From NCBI GenBank assembly GCA_014526335.1, contig JACTAT010000331.1, positions 55,342 to 119,341 of the forward strand: a stretch of 64,000 nucleotides of DNA. The letters run 5' to 3'. Below the pieces are notes generated by a model. That model was not told the origin of the DNA and made no database searches. It was given only the letters and a program-made list of their open reading frames with translations. Made by a program: the position numbers and the translations under genes. The DNA is from Chrysaora quinquecirrha. Lineage: Eukaryota; Cnidaria; Scyphozoa; Semaeostomeae; Pelagiidae. Positions 44,930-56,382 of this stretch are shown here, piece after piece; position 1 is the first letter of the stretch, and every line of letters begins with the position of its first letter.

Positions 44930-46661
44930 AATTCAGAAATACCATCTTATCGGCCCTAATCAGATAGGATTTCTAAAGGAGTATAGAACAACTGACCATG
45001 TTTTTGTGGTTAACACACTCATAAATAAAATTGTGAAAGATAAAGGAAAAGTTCTATATTCTGCCTTCATAGATTTACGCAAGGCATTTGACACTGTGAG
45101 TAGAAATGCTCTTATTAACAAACTATGGTCATTCGGGATAGATGGTAAATTTCTGGAAACTATTAAAGCTATGTATACGTCTGTTTACCAATGTGTTAAA
45201 TTACAAAATTTCATATTACAACCGATAGTTTCCAAAAGAGGTCTGAAGCAAGGTTGCAATATCTCACCCTTACTATTTAACTTATTCATAGAGGACATAA
45301 AATTCGACTTTGATGAAACATGTGATCAAGTTGCACTGGATGGGACAAACTTTAGTCATCTACTATATGCAGACGATTTGCTACTATTCTCGACTTCCCC
45401 AGAAGGCTTGCAAACCTGTTTGGACAGATTAAAAGATTACTTTCATAAATGGGGGCTTGAAATAAACTTAAAAAAAAGTAATGCTATTTGTTTCTGCAAG
45501 ACGGGGAAAATACCGAAAGATGTTAGCTTTAGATTTGGAGATGAAAAACTTCAATTGAGTAGTAGATATAAATACCTAGGAACCCTATTATCGTCTTCTG
45601 GATCGTATTTCCCAAATATTGAGAATCTTTGCGACAAATCCAGAAAAGCATACTTTTTACTGAGAAAGATTTTGGAAAAAACTGATTTCAATCCGAACAT
45701 AAGCTTGAAAATTTTTGACACAGCTATAAAGCCCATACTCTCTTACAACTGTGAAATATGGTCTCAGCTTAATCCTCGTCAACTTAGAGTTCTTAAAGCA
45801 AAAGATCCAAACAACGCTAAAAATTTTATCTTTACGTCATATTTACAGGAGACAGAATTGCAGCATCTCCGATTTTGTAAAATTATTTTGGGAGTGAGAA
45901 AAAGCTGCTCAAATGTAGCTGTTTTGGGTGACCTGGGTAGATTTCCCTTGAAACTATATTGTTTGCAGCAAATGTTCATGTATTTGCACAGGTTAATTAA
46001 CTTTAAAGAATCGAGCCTGGTCAATAAAGCCCTCAACGAAAGTATGAACCTTTGCCAAAACAAAAAATTTAGCTGGGTATCGTCCACTTGCCAATTACTT
46101 AAAACTTTTGGACTTGACTATGATCTTGAAAGGCTTAGAAGGACAAAGAAAAGTCGTTTCAAGTCTCTGATAATTAGAACCCTTAAAAGAAGCTATGATA
46201 GCTTTTGGTCCGATACGGTAAAATCTCCAATTGGAACATCCCAAAAAGGAGGTAATAAACTGCGTTCGTATAGTGATTTCAAGCAATGCATAAAAGCAGA
46301 GCCTTATTTACAAATCAAGGAAAGAACATTGAGAAAATCAATGGCAAAATTCAGATGTAGTGACCACAGTCTGAGAATTGAGACTGGCAGAAGAGAGGGT
46401 ATTCTTCCTACATCTAGGATCTGCTTGCAATGTGATAGTGGAGAAACTGAAGACGAACTCCACTTTCTTACATCATGTGTCAAGTACAACACCTTACGTG
46501 AAAAACTATATGACCTTTTGAGAATCGACTCTAAATATTTCGATAACTTGCCACAGGAACAAAAATTCATATTCATTCTTTCTAATGAAAAGAAGGAAAT
46601 AGTTTTGGACGTGGCTAAATTTATAAGAGACGCATTTAACCTTCGTTCAAAAGTAACCTGA
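44930..46661 (+). mobile_element. 5'-truncated LINE with a long intact reverse transcriptase ORF
   Basis: The frame is open from about 44,945 (GPNQIGFLKEYRTTDHVF) to the stop at 46,661; the first Met is at 45,006 (551 aa). RT motifs are SAFIDLRKAFDTV, RGLKQGCNISPLLFNLFIEDI, LLYADDLLLFS and KYLGTLLSS. A C-terminal C-x2-C...H...C knuckle (CLQCDSGETEDELHFLTSC) follows, as in several non-LTR clades. The upstream endonuclease is absent. The clade is not the CR1 type at 39.5-43.9 kb. Confidence 0.8.
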
Positions 46662-47066
46662 ATCCAGTGCAGTTTGGTCAATGTCCCAACTGTGCAGTCT
46701 GCTGATTGTGCACCGTTTCAATGAGATCTTGGGGGGGCATTGTCAAGAAACTGCTGGTGCAGGGGCAAAAATATGATTCTAACAAAGAATATTTTTGCAC
46801 GGAAACGGCAGAACAATAGTGCGTTGGTGTGCAGAGTGATTTGAGCAAAAATATCCCAGGTGCCTCACTCACACACTCTGCAGCCTGGCTTCCTGTTCCC
46901 ACTGACTATCCGACTGACTGTAGAATGTTTGCAGAAAGTTTACTACCAAACTGCCAAACGGAATGTGTATCATGAACTGCTGACAACTTCTGAAGTTGTT
47001 GTATAATGAAATTTTGCAAAATTTTTGTTCAAGTAATAAACAAGTAAATAAACAAAGAAGAGAAAC
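46662..47066. other. Spacer between LINE and nucleoporin exon
   Basis: Probably LINE 3' UTR followed by intron of the nucleoporin-like gene. No further exon could be assigned with confidence. Confidence 0.35.
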
Positions 47067-47439
47067 CTGCTGAAGCCAGTAAAGATTGTCCTCCAAATGA
47101 TAAATTAGTTGTTGCTGTTGTTGATTGGGGTTGTACAGATGTTGCTGTTGTTTTAAAGCCTCCAAATGAAATGCTTGAAGGCTGGGAAGTAGAAGTAGAT
47201 TGTGTCAAACCAAACTTCAATCCATCTGAAGCTTGTTTTGCATCATTTTTAGTTGTCGTGACACCAAAACCAGCAAATTGAAATGTTGCTGTTGATGCAG
47301 GGGTTTGCTGTTGTGCGGCTTGTGCAGGTTTTACACCAAAAGAAAACCCTGGTGTGCTTGTAGATGATGTTGTTGCTGTCGTCGCTGTTATTCCAAAGCC
47401 TTTAAAACCACTCTGACCCGTAGTGCCTTGGCCAAACAT
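47067..47439 (-). CDS. FG-repeat nucleoporin, N-terminal exon
   Basis: Open exon starting MFGQGTTGQSGFKGFG, with FSFG, FAGFG, FGGF and FGGQ in a Thr/Ser/Gln/Ala-rich, charge-poor context, typical of FG nucleoporins of the NUP62/NUP54/NUP58 type that line the nuclear pore channel. It ends with a good donor (GCTTCAGCAG|gtttct). The remaining exons should lie at lower coordinates, but that region is filled by the two LINEs, so either the gene has very large introns or this is an orphan or pseudogene fragment. I cannot name the nucleoporin. Confidence 0.55.
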
Positions 47440-50400
47440 CTTTTGATTCTAACTATATTGCACAGCACTTGTCAATCTTGTCTATTGGCAATGACCTTGT
47501 CCCATACAATGGAATTCTCTCTGACAATTGGTTTCAAATGAATTTCCAATAATGTCCAACAGACCCTAAAGATGAAAGAAAGGAAATCTAAGATCAAAGA
47601 TTGCAGCAGCCCAGTTCACCCTGGTTAGAAAACATGTTTTCATTTGCAGTGGTGATTTCAAAAAATTTTGACTCGCATCCTCGAAAGTGAAGTCTCACAC
47701 ATGTTACTTAAGGTTGCCATTGTTGGCGGAATTTCACTCGCACCTCATGCACTAGCTTTTGAGGTGTCTCACAGCTTGTAACTTTCACTTGCTTGCACTT
47801 TATGTGTTGGCAGAAATGAGCAAGTTTTCCAACCTTGCATTTCGCAGGGTAGCCTATGGAAGTTTTGCATGGTTGCCCCAAGAATCAATTTCTTTTGTTC
47901 AAAGCTTATAGCTGAATATTGCAAATGGCTGGTAGTACTCTGCAGTGTGCAATCTGAATTTTAGCAAAATAGGAAGAGCTGTAGAGAAGAAGAAGGCCAA
48001 ACTGAAGATTCCTAAGTCAAAAGAGAGAGGCCACTTCTTGTTCTGGAGCGGTACGTACAACGGTGGTAGCCAAGTTGCAGGCCTTACACCTTACAAAAGG
48101 GCATCAGACTTTTTCAAATTTGAAGCCAAAATTTGACAGGAATTTGTATAGAAATAGGTAAAAAAATGATGGGCATTTCTACTTACCTCTCTCCTTACCA
48201 CAACACAAAATCACACAGTTTTTAATTTGAACCCAAAATAAGCTGATCATGTTTAACATGAACCAAGCTAAGGAAATTAATGCAACAACAACAACAATGA
48301 AAACGTGACTTTCGTCACCAGGTTTAATTCACAATGGGATGGAACGGTTGATGCAAAATTCAGTCTGATATCAATAGTTCTTCCGCTGGGTCAAAAGAGC
48401 CCTTTTTCTGAGCGGAAGATTCTTACAAAATACATTTATTGAATATTGAATTACCTTAGAGATTAAGAATCAAGATTAATTGATACTTGTCATGCAGAAG
48501 GCATACAGACGTTACCTGTAACCCCCCGAAACAGAAACATGATATTCACTGGTGGAGGCGTGCTTTGAATTTAATATTTGTTCCAGGGAAGGCAATAACG
48601 GCATGGAAGCAATAGCAATTGGCTATGCAAAAGAAGTCCCTCAGCGCTGTGTAGCCACCATTGTCTATCAACTGAGATCTGGTGATGTTTTTCTCATCAT
48701 CGGAACTTCAGAATGGGCGGTCAGTGTGCCAGCCCAATGCCAAAATGCCCTTCGCTTCTGGGGGGTTGACGAAGAAACGAAGTTTTTTCCGCAGACCAGC
48801 ACACTATGTCCATGCCGACAACCAGAGCCCGAGGACACTAGTCGAAAGCATGAAAAGAGTGAAAAAGAAAGCAAGTACCTAAATCAAGCAAGCAGGGAGG
48901 GTGGGTGGGACAAAAAATCTGCTTGTCAAGCACCTTGAAACGTTCTCCGTTCACAGTTCATGTTCAGTTTTAATGATAAGCACAGACCGCGTGGCAAAAT
49001 TTATAGCCGCCAAATTTTAAACGCACGAGTTAACCCGATTCACCATAGCAACACTGCTGTATAAGGAATCGCTTTGTATGAAAAAGCTTCCACCAATCAT
49101 GAAACACCTGAAAAGCTTCTCTACCTCTAATGCGATGCAAGAGGGCAATAATAACATAAAAGCCCCTGTCACATATTAAACCCGAATAAATTGCATTTAG
49201 TCGTGCCGAAATGAAACCTTACATTTTGAAAAAGACGCACTTTATTATTGCTGAAGTTGCTGAGCGAATCGTTGTGTCTAATGTAGAATTGGTTGTCAAT
49301 GTCGAATTCATGGATGTCATTATTAAGTTGTGACAAATTTAATAGAGCAAAGAGTGCCAAATAACAGCAAAGTGTCCTTGTGAACACAACACTGCGGGAA
49401 TGACAAAACCGGAAGAGCATCCAAACCGAACGAAGTCCTCTCGCGGCTTGGCTTCATCGAAAATCGATCTCCTGCGTTTATTAAATCTAAGTTCTTTTAA
49501 TTTGCTGAGATGCTACTGAAACCAAGATATTTTGATGTATAAATTGAATATGGAGAGCGCCAGAGCGATTTAAGAGGTTTGTGAGCATTTTTATTCCACG
49601 TGTTTCATCCACTGATCAGTGGTTTCCTTATGGACTTCACCACATGTCACGTGTTTCATCCTGGCTGCCCGGAACAGAAAGCGCTTCAATTTATCTGCGT
49701 TTATCTCCACTTCTGCGGATAAACCATCGAAGTATTATTGGAAATTTGCAATTATAGCAATATTTCTCAACAATTTCGTAAGAAATAAGTAGTTTTGCAA
49801 ACTTTTTGAATACGATTCTGTTCGGAGCATGCGCCCGAAGGGTCAAACCATCACTGCTGAAATTCAGCGCTTGAATCCTATGAGTAATCTGAGTCGATAT
49901 CTCCAACATGTGGGCCTCACGCGCTGCTGCGATGAGTGTCCACGTCGGGGCTTGGTGGGCTTGCTACTTTTTTATGGTTAGAAATTGTTGTTGTTTTGTT
50001 GTTGTTTTGTTATTGTTTTGTTTTGTTTTGTGTGAAGGTGTTACCCACATTTTAAGAAAAAAAGTTGCGGAGTTTGCATCCAGGTTTTCTGGTACCTTGA
50101 AAAAATTTGGACTGTGGGCTAAGAGACCATTGCAACCACTTGTAAAAATTTTTGTAGCTAATGTTACCCAAAATTAAAATAATTTATTTTTTGGGGTTTT
50201 AAAAACAAGTGGGTTTTACTTTTTTGGGGTACTGGAAATATGCTTCCATTGAGCCCCCCTCTCCATAGTATTTGAACTATCCCCCTGGGAAATTTGCATT
50301 TTCCACCATTCAATATTGTCTATTCAAAGAAATATAAATTTTTCCTGAAATATCACCAGAATATTACGTCTAAATTTTAACATTTCTTTACTTTATGCAT

Positions 50401-50890
50401 TTAGGTTTCAGTAGCTATTGTGTTTATTGCGTTTTACATTTGCGAAAGGAATTAATCCTTTTCGTTAAATATGAGTAGCTGTAACTGTAGAGATTAAAGA
50501 GTAAAAGATATCTCTTAGTGTAACATCCGTAGATTACTAGGTGCGGCCGCAGCATTTGCGCAACAGCCAACATTACCTTGCATTATCTTGCATTACCTTC
50601 CGTTGCCTTTGCTTACGTGTTACGCTTATTTAACCGCTAATACGTTAATACAAAAGAAAGAATAGTAAACTGAGTTGTGAAACTCAGAAGTACACGTGGT
50701 GCTTGAGAAAGACACTGTCGAAACAGCTCACTGTAACTACTTGTGACAGTAAAATTATAGTTATTATAGCTATATATGTTTATAAGAAGCATTTCTTGGT
50801 CTATTTTCTTTGTATTGGCCTACCACTCAAGAAATCCTGCCTAAGAGGAACAACGCGTCACAAAATCCCAGGAAAATGGCTAAAAATAAG
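47440..50890. other. Intergenic stretch with no supported gene
   Basis: Short ORFs only, such as 128 aa at 48,552 on the plus strand (unrecognised, no codon or domain support). A TTGTTGTTTTG-type run occurs at 49,985-50,030. Confidence 0.4.
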
Positions 50891-50894
50891 CCAT

Positions 50895-51770
50895 TTTCAA
50901 AAATAAATGCGCAAACCTACCAAAAACCTCGAATTAGGAAGAAAAATTTTTCCCGAAAAAACAGCAAAATAGTAATACCGTAGCCCAGGAAAATGGCATA
51001 AATCAGCCAAAATAAGAGGTTTTGAAAACCCGCTTTTTCTTCAAAAATAAATGCGCAAACCTACCAAAAAGCTCCTAAATAGCTCTTAGGGGTATATAAA
51101 GTATTTTCTGATCAGATAAAGTCGAATTAGGAAGAAAAATTTTTCCCGAAAAATCAGCAAAATAGTAAGTCTATAGCCCAGGAAAATGGCCTAAAATCGG
51201 CCAAAATCAGGGGTTTTGAAAACCCGCTTTTTCTTCAAAATAAATGCGCAAACCTACCAAAAAGCTCCTAAATAGCTCTTAGGGGTATATAAAGTATTTT
51301 CTGATCAGAGAGAGTCGTATTAGGAAGAAAAATTTTTCCCGAAAAATCAGCAATATAGTAAGTCTATAGCCCAGGCAAAAGGCCTAAAATTGGCCAAAAT
51401 CAGGGGTTTTGAAAACCTGTTTTTTTCTTCAAAAATAAATGCGCAAACCTACCAAAAAGCTCCTAAATAGCTCTTAGGGGTATATAAAGTATTTTCTGAT
51501 CAGATAGAGTCGTATTAGGAAGAAAAATTTTCCCGAAAAATCAGCAAAATAGTAAGTCTATAGCCCAGGAAAATGACCAAAAATAAGCCAAAATCAGGGG
51601 TTTTGAAAACCCGCTTTTTCTTCAAAAATAAATGCGCAAACCTACCAAAAAGCTCCTAAATAGCTCTTAGGGGTATATAAAGTATTTTCTGATCAGATGA
51701 AGTCGAATTAGGAAGAAAAATTTTTCCCGAGAAATCACGAAAATTGTAAGTCTATAGCCCAGGAATAAGA
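50895..51770. repeat. Tandem satellite, unit about 195 bp, five copies
   Basis: The phrase AAATAAATGCGCAAACCTAC recurs at about 50,901, 51,046, 51,240, 51,435 and 51,628. Units carry CTCTTAGGGGTATATAAAGT, TTAGGAAGAAAAATTTTTCC and GTCTATAGCCCAGGAAAATG. The first copy lacks about 50 bp. No coding potential. Confidence 0.9.
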
Positions 51771-52010
51771 AACACCGTCATCATAATGATCAGTGTGAAG
51801 GCAGGAGTTTTTCTTCTGCGCATGGCCTAAGGCGCGCGGGTTTTGCTTAAATTTGTCATTTTGTTTTGATCGATCTTTCAATGATTAAAGATATCGAAAC
51901 AGTGAAAGTAATTGGCAGAATAGCTGGACAGCACTCGTAAGTACGACATATGTTCAAAAGTCTGCAAATGAAAAGTCTTAATGAAATACTTTTGATCAAC
52001 AATGAATGGT

Positions 52011-52643
52011 TCAAGGCTCTTCACCTTGGATCTCTGCCATATCTTCCTTTCGGTTATCCATAACGTATTTGTGCATGTCTTTTTTTGAGCTCCTCAGCAA
52101 ATATAAGCCAGTAGATTCGTTGTATTTAATGTCTATAGGATGAATAAGAGTGTCCCAGTTTTCTTCCCATGATGAACCAATCTTCAGTTTGTAGTTGTTC
52201 TTTTCAGTGTTCTCAAATTCCGCCAGGACTACTGATTTGGTTTCTTTATTTATTTGTATAACCTTACCAAGCCATATTTCAGGCTTGGCAAGTGTACTTT
52301 CCGGTGTGATTAATGCAACAATTTGGCCAAGAGAAGGCACTTCCTCGCCATCATCATCTCTTCTAGTAATCGTGATTCCAAGGAAATCGCCTGTTGTGTC
52401 GGATAGGTGCTTTACAGCTGCTTCTACCTTTTTTGCTGATTCTTGGGTGTAGTACCTCAATTGCTGCATGCGGGTGAGTGTCGCATAAGCCTTGCAAGGC
52501 ACTTCCCATTTTCTCGGAGTCTCCACTACTATTCAGAACAAAGTTGACGCATGCTTTACGAAGGTTAGCGGTCGTCAGTCGTAAATTTGAGAAGGATTCA
52601 AATGCTCGAGTGAGATATTTTGAAAATTGGCTGGACTCCGTAA
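52011..52643 (-). pseudogene. C-terminal part of a tyrosine-recombinase-like (Crypton-type) protein, interrupted
   Basis: The 171-aa ORF at 52,526-52,011 starts in mid-domain. Reading on from the gap in another frame gives FESFSNLRLTTANLRKACVN...MGSALQGLCDTH, and the 171-aa frame continues TRMQQLRYYTQESAKKVEAA. Taken together these resemble the last boxes of a tyrosine recombinase: an Arg box (LRKA), a His (DTH) and a Tyr (RYY). The two frames are offset by one base near 52,475, and the N-terminal half is lost in the 500-N gap. Downstream is an unrecognised domain (GKVIQINKETKSVVLAEFEN...). This is inference from motif spacing, not a certain assignment. Confidence 0.4.
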
Positions 52644-53143
52644 NNNNNNNNNNNNNNNNNNNNNNNNNNNNNNNNNNNNNNNNNNNNNNNNNNNNNNNNN
52701 NNNNNNNNNNNNNNNNNNNNNNNNNNNNNNNNNNNNNNNNNNNNNNNNNNNNNNNNNNNNNNNNNNNNNNNNNNNNNNNNNNNNNNNNNNNNNNNNNNNN
52801 NNNNNNNNNNNNNNNNNNNNNNNNNNNNNNNNNNNNNNNNNNNNNNNNNNNNNNNNNNNNNNNNNNNNNNNNNNNNNNNNNNNNNNNNNNNNNNNNNNNN
52901 NNNNNNNNNNNNNNNNNNNNNNNNNNNNNNNNNNNNNNNNNNNNNNNNNNNNNNNNNNNNNNNNNNNNNNNNNNNNNNNNNNNNNNNNNNNNNNNNNNNN
53001 NNNNNNNNNNNNNNNNNNNNNNNNNNNNNNNNNNNNNNNNNNNNNNNNNNNNNNNNNNNNNNNNNNNNNNNNNNNNNNNNNNNNNNNNNNNNNNNNNNNN
53101 NNNNNNNNNNNNNNNNNNNNNNNNNNNNNNNNNNNNNNNNNNN
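52644..53143. other. Assembly gap (500 N)
   Basis: Exactly 500 unresolved bases, a standard scaffold placeholder; the true length is unknown. Open frames across it are meaningless. Confidence 1.
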
Positions 53144-53155
53144 CGATAGCAGTAC

Positions 53156-53525
53156 TGTAGTTGATCTGAAGTTTTCTCATGTGAAAGCTCGCAGGTGGAA
53201 TGAAAGATGGATGCGCAATGGAATCCTACGTGTAAACGCGTGAAAACGTCCTCGCATTTCTCGGCTCATGAGCTGGAAGGTGGGACACATTTTTCCTTAT
53301 AAAACGTAATTTAAACCACAAGGGAAATCCACAAGAGCACCTCAGCTAGTTGATCTGAAGTTTTCTCATTTGAAAGCTCGCAGGTGGAATGAAAGATGGA
53401 TGCGCCATGAAATCCTACTTGTAAATGCGTGAAAACTTCCTCGCACTTCTCGGCTCATGAGCTGGAAGGTGGGACACATTTTTCCTTATAAAACGTAGTT
53501 TAAACCACAAGAAGATACTAATTAA
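53156..53525. repeat. Tandem duplicate, unit about 190 bp
   Basis: AGTTGATCTGAAGTTTTCTC...GGGACACATTTTTCCTTATA is present at 53,159-53,325 and again at 53,348-53,512 with about 95% identity. It borders the gap, so further copies may be hidden in it. Confidence 0.9.
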
Positions 53526-54129
53526 ATTGTGCTGCCTTCACATAACAATAATTATGCCCTGGTCAAAGGATCGAACATAGTCCAGTAATTATAGGTTTCG
53601 ACCCGGAACAAATTCGCACAAAAGCTTTCTCTTCGAAAATCTTTCAGAATAATCTTCTTGATAAACATACTAAAAGTCCCCAAAAATTATGGCGTGGGAA
53701 CATATCGAAATTTATGAAAACAAGGAAAAGGGGCTGTGCCACTGCATGAAAACGAGGCTGATGTCGAAATTGCTTCTCTCCGACCTTTCCTGATCGAAAC
53801 AAGGCCTCTAGCACTCTTGGGTGCATAATAGGGGGTCGGAATAGTCGGGGTGGGTGGAAAATGTCTCAAAATGGTAATTAATAAAGGTGGGCACACCCCT
53901 CTGTCAGACCAAAACCGCTGGATTTTTCAACGATTTTGCAATGTTTAGTCATTTTTGGAAATTTTTTAGTGTGTAATTTGCTTTCTGAATATTTTTTGTA
54001 TGTGGCACAGTCTAAAATTGAGGTCCCATGACGTCCCTGGCTGGGAAATAAGAATATTTTGGTTGAAAAAATGTGCTCTTTTAATAATGAGTGAAAATAA
54101 CAATTTCAAATGTTTTCTGAACAAGAAAA

Positions 54130-55504
54130 GTTTTAGTAGTGTCAATGCGTGGGGGTAATCTTTGTCGTCATCACTGTCATCGATAATGCTGCTGTTGGTA
54201 CATGCAGTACCGTGGCATTGGCCACATTCCAGCCCGTGCTCCTGACAGCTGCAGCTTCTGGTGGCACAGTCGGTCGTACAATTGCATCTGATCATTTTGA
54301 GAAAAGCTTGTGGGGCGGCTGGCAGATCTATAGTTAATGGTAGCACTTGATTGCCGACAACCTTCCATCCATAGTCTTCAAGCATCAATCCTGCATCCTT
54401 GCACTGCCACAAGCTTGTCCGGGGTCCGGGCATTGAACAATGGCAGAACATGAAAGAGAGGCTGCATCACATTGCTCGCACGCACCAATGCGCGTTTCCT
54501 CTCCCTACTTAATCTCCCTGGTTTTACCTGTAAATACCCGCAGGCTATGGTACTTGGCTGCCGCTGAAGAGGGAGGGAGGTTTTGGTGTCTGACGACCAT
54601 TTGTGGCCACCTTCTCGTAATATCGCCGGTAGCGTAAGGTGTCGAGGCTTTCCCCTTTACGGCCACCGTATAACATTACCAGTGCATTCTCCCCTGCTCG
54701 CTGTATTTAGTCTGCACTTGCTGTTGTAGCATCGAATGCTTTGGCTTGGTCTTGGAATTCAGCATCCTTGAATTTCTTGATGGAGGCAGATTTGCCGATT
54801 CCGAAGGGGGAGATGTTGTCTCACAGCCCAGTACTGCGTGTAGAAATAAAATATGTTGACAAAGATTCATGCCTAACTCTACCACCACCTTCCGCATATT
54901 CCAAACCTTATTTTCTTTGCTGTTAGGCTTTGGTTCCGGTCGAAAATACAGGTCGAATCCATCTGCTGGCATATGGTGGCAGAGAAGGATTATCAGGTCT
55001 GTATCATCTCCAACCAGAACAGTTGGCCCTCCTGCTTCAGACTCGACTGCTGTCTTAACGATAAAAACGTCAGCGTCGCCTTCGGCTTGTATGGTGTGAC
55101 AAACAGCTTCAGTTAAGTGGCGTTGTAGCATATCAAGGAATCGCTTCTTATTATTGGTATTTGAAAGGAAAGCATCTTTCTTCATGGTTGCTTTCATTCA
55201 ATCCTGAAAGGTGATGGTTGCGCTGGTTTTCCCTGCTGAGCGAATGAGATGTGTCATGCTTTTTGTAGAGGGATTGTTGTTGTACCCATCGAAAACAAAC
55301 AGTAGCCTTATTACTGTATTTTCTCTGAACATACTGACAGTAGAGACTACAGATTTCTTCGTAAGTAGCTTGTCGTGGCCAAGGCACCCGGTGAAGAAGC
55401 GGACCTCCGTCTAGCACATAATCCACGCTGCCTGCCGGACCAGTCTTTGCAGCAGACGAGAGCTTTGCCCATAAAGAATCAGCAAGCATCGATTTCTGGG
55501 GCAT
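54130..55504 (-). pseudogene. PIN/FEN-like nuclease-type protein with C-terminal Cys-rich motif, disrupted
   Basis: On the minus strand the pieces read in order: 55504-55151 (LLHRVPWPRQATYEEICSLY, VQRKYSNKATV), 55197-54676 (ADVFIVKTAV, LVGDDTDLIILLCHH, LHAVLGCETTS) and 54451-53966 (DYGWKVVG, then the Cys-rich CNCTTDCATRSCSCQEHGLE). Asp residues in GDADVFI and GDDTDLI and the GC-E-TTS motif suit a PIN/FEN-like fold seen in large, uncharacterised invertebrate multigene families with mobile-element character. A stop codon near 55,199 and frame changes near 55,290 and 54,690 disrupt it. It lies between the last FAM13 exon seen here and the recombinase-like fragment. Confidence 0.5.
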
Positions 55505-56382
55505 GTGTAGAGTTTAGAAAAATGTTTTCGCACTGTTTTATTTTTCTCCCATGAACTCTTTTGTAAACAAGTTGAAAATATTGTAAATATATAAAATATA
55601 AATATATATTTTGATTACATAAGATAGTTTACACGAAACAAATCCAGAAACGAAAATGGAATTCTAAATGGGTGGTTCAACACCAATTCATGATGTTTTG
55701 AGGTGCGAAGAAGACAAAAAACTCCACACAACTTTTTAATCTTCTGAGCAGTTTAGTGCAATTTAATATATATATTTTAGCTTATTATTTGTAATTTATT
55801 GCTTTTTAACACAAATCCATATTTTTACAAGATATGAAGTTGATTCCAACTTGGGAAGACTCGCAAAATGAAAGAGGTCTTGATTAGCCTCGTTTCCATG
55901 CTGTCTGAAATTCGACATTTACCACCTCCAACTTAACCCCATTTTTTAGGGTGTTCCCGTAGTGGGACTTTTGGGGACTTTTAGTATGTCATTTACTGAT
56001 AAATTTGGAGTCTAAAACCGCCAAGTTTTCTTTTGTGCGAATTTGTTCCGGGTCAGACCTTTTTTCGAGTTAAAATTACTGGACTAACATTCTTTGTCAA
56101 ACATTTGAAATTTGCTTGTCAATCAATGTTTGAACACTGAGCCAGGTCGGAAAATATTGCTTGCCAAGTAAAAATATTTTGCAACATTTTAGCTTTGTTT
56201 TTCGAGTTGTTTTTCTATTCACTATCTAAGGAGTACCATAAAAATGTTAATCCATTGTATTCTACGAATCGTAATCAAAATTACAAGGGGACTGATGCGA
56301 TGGAAAGTTTGCATCAAGGATGTATTTTCTACAGTATGTTATCAAATTAGACATTTTCCAACAATATTCCTTGATCGCTTAC
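55505..56382. other. Intron/intergenic A+T-rich DNA
   Basis: No gene recognised. It is likely FAM13 intron, since the last FAM13 exon seen ends at 56,383 with a splice donor. Confidence 0.45.

Noticed and set aside
48552..48938. 128-aa ORF on the plus strand
   Set aside because: No recognisable domain, no splice or promoter context, and overlapping frames are equally open.
52478..53180. ORFs of 177-223 aa spanning the N-run
   Set aside because: The unresolved bases contain no information; frames across a gap are not evidence.
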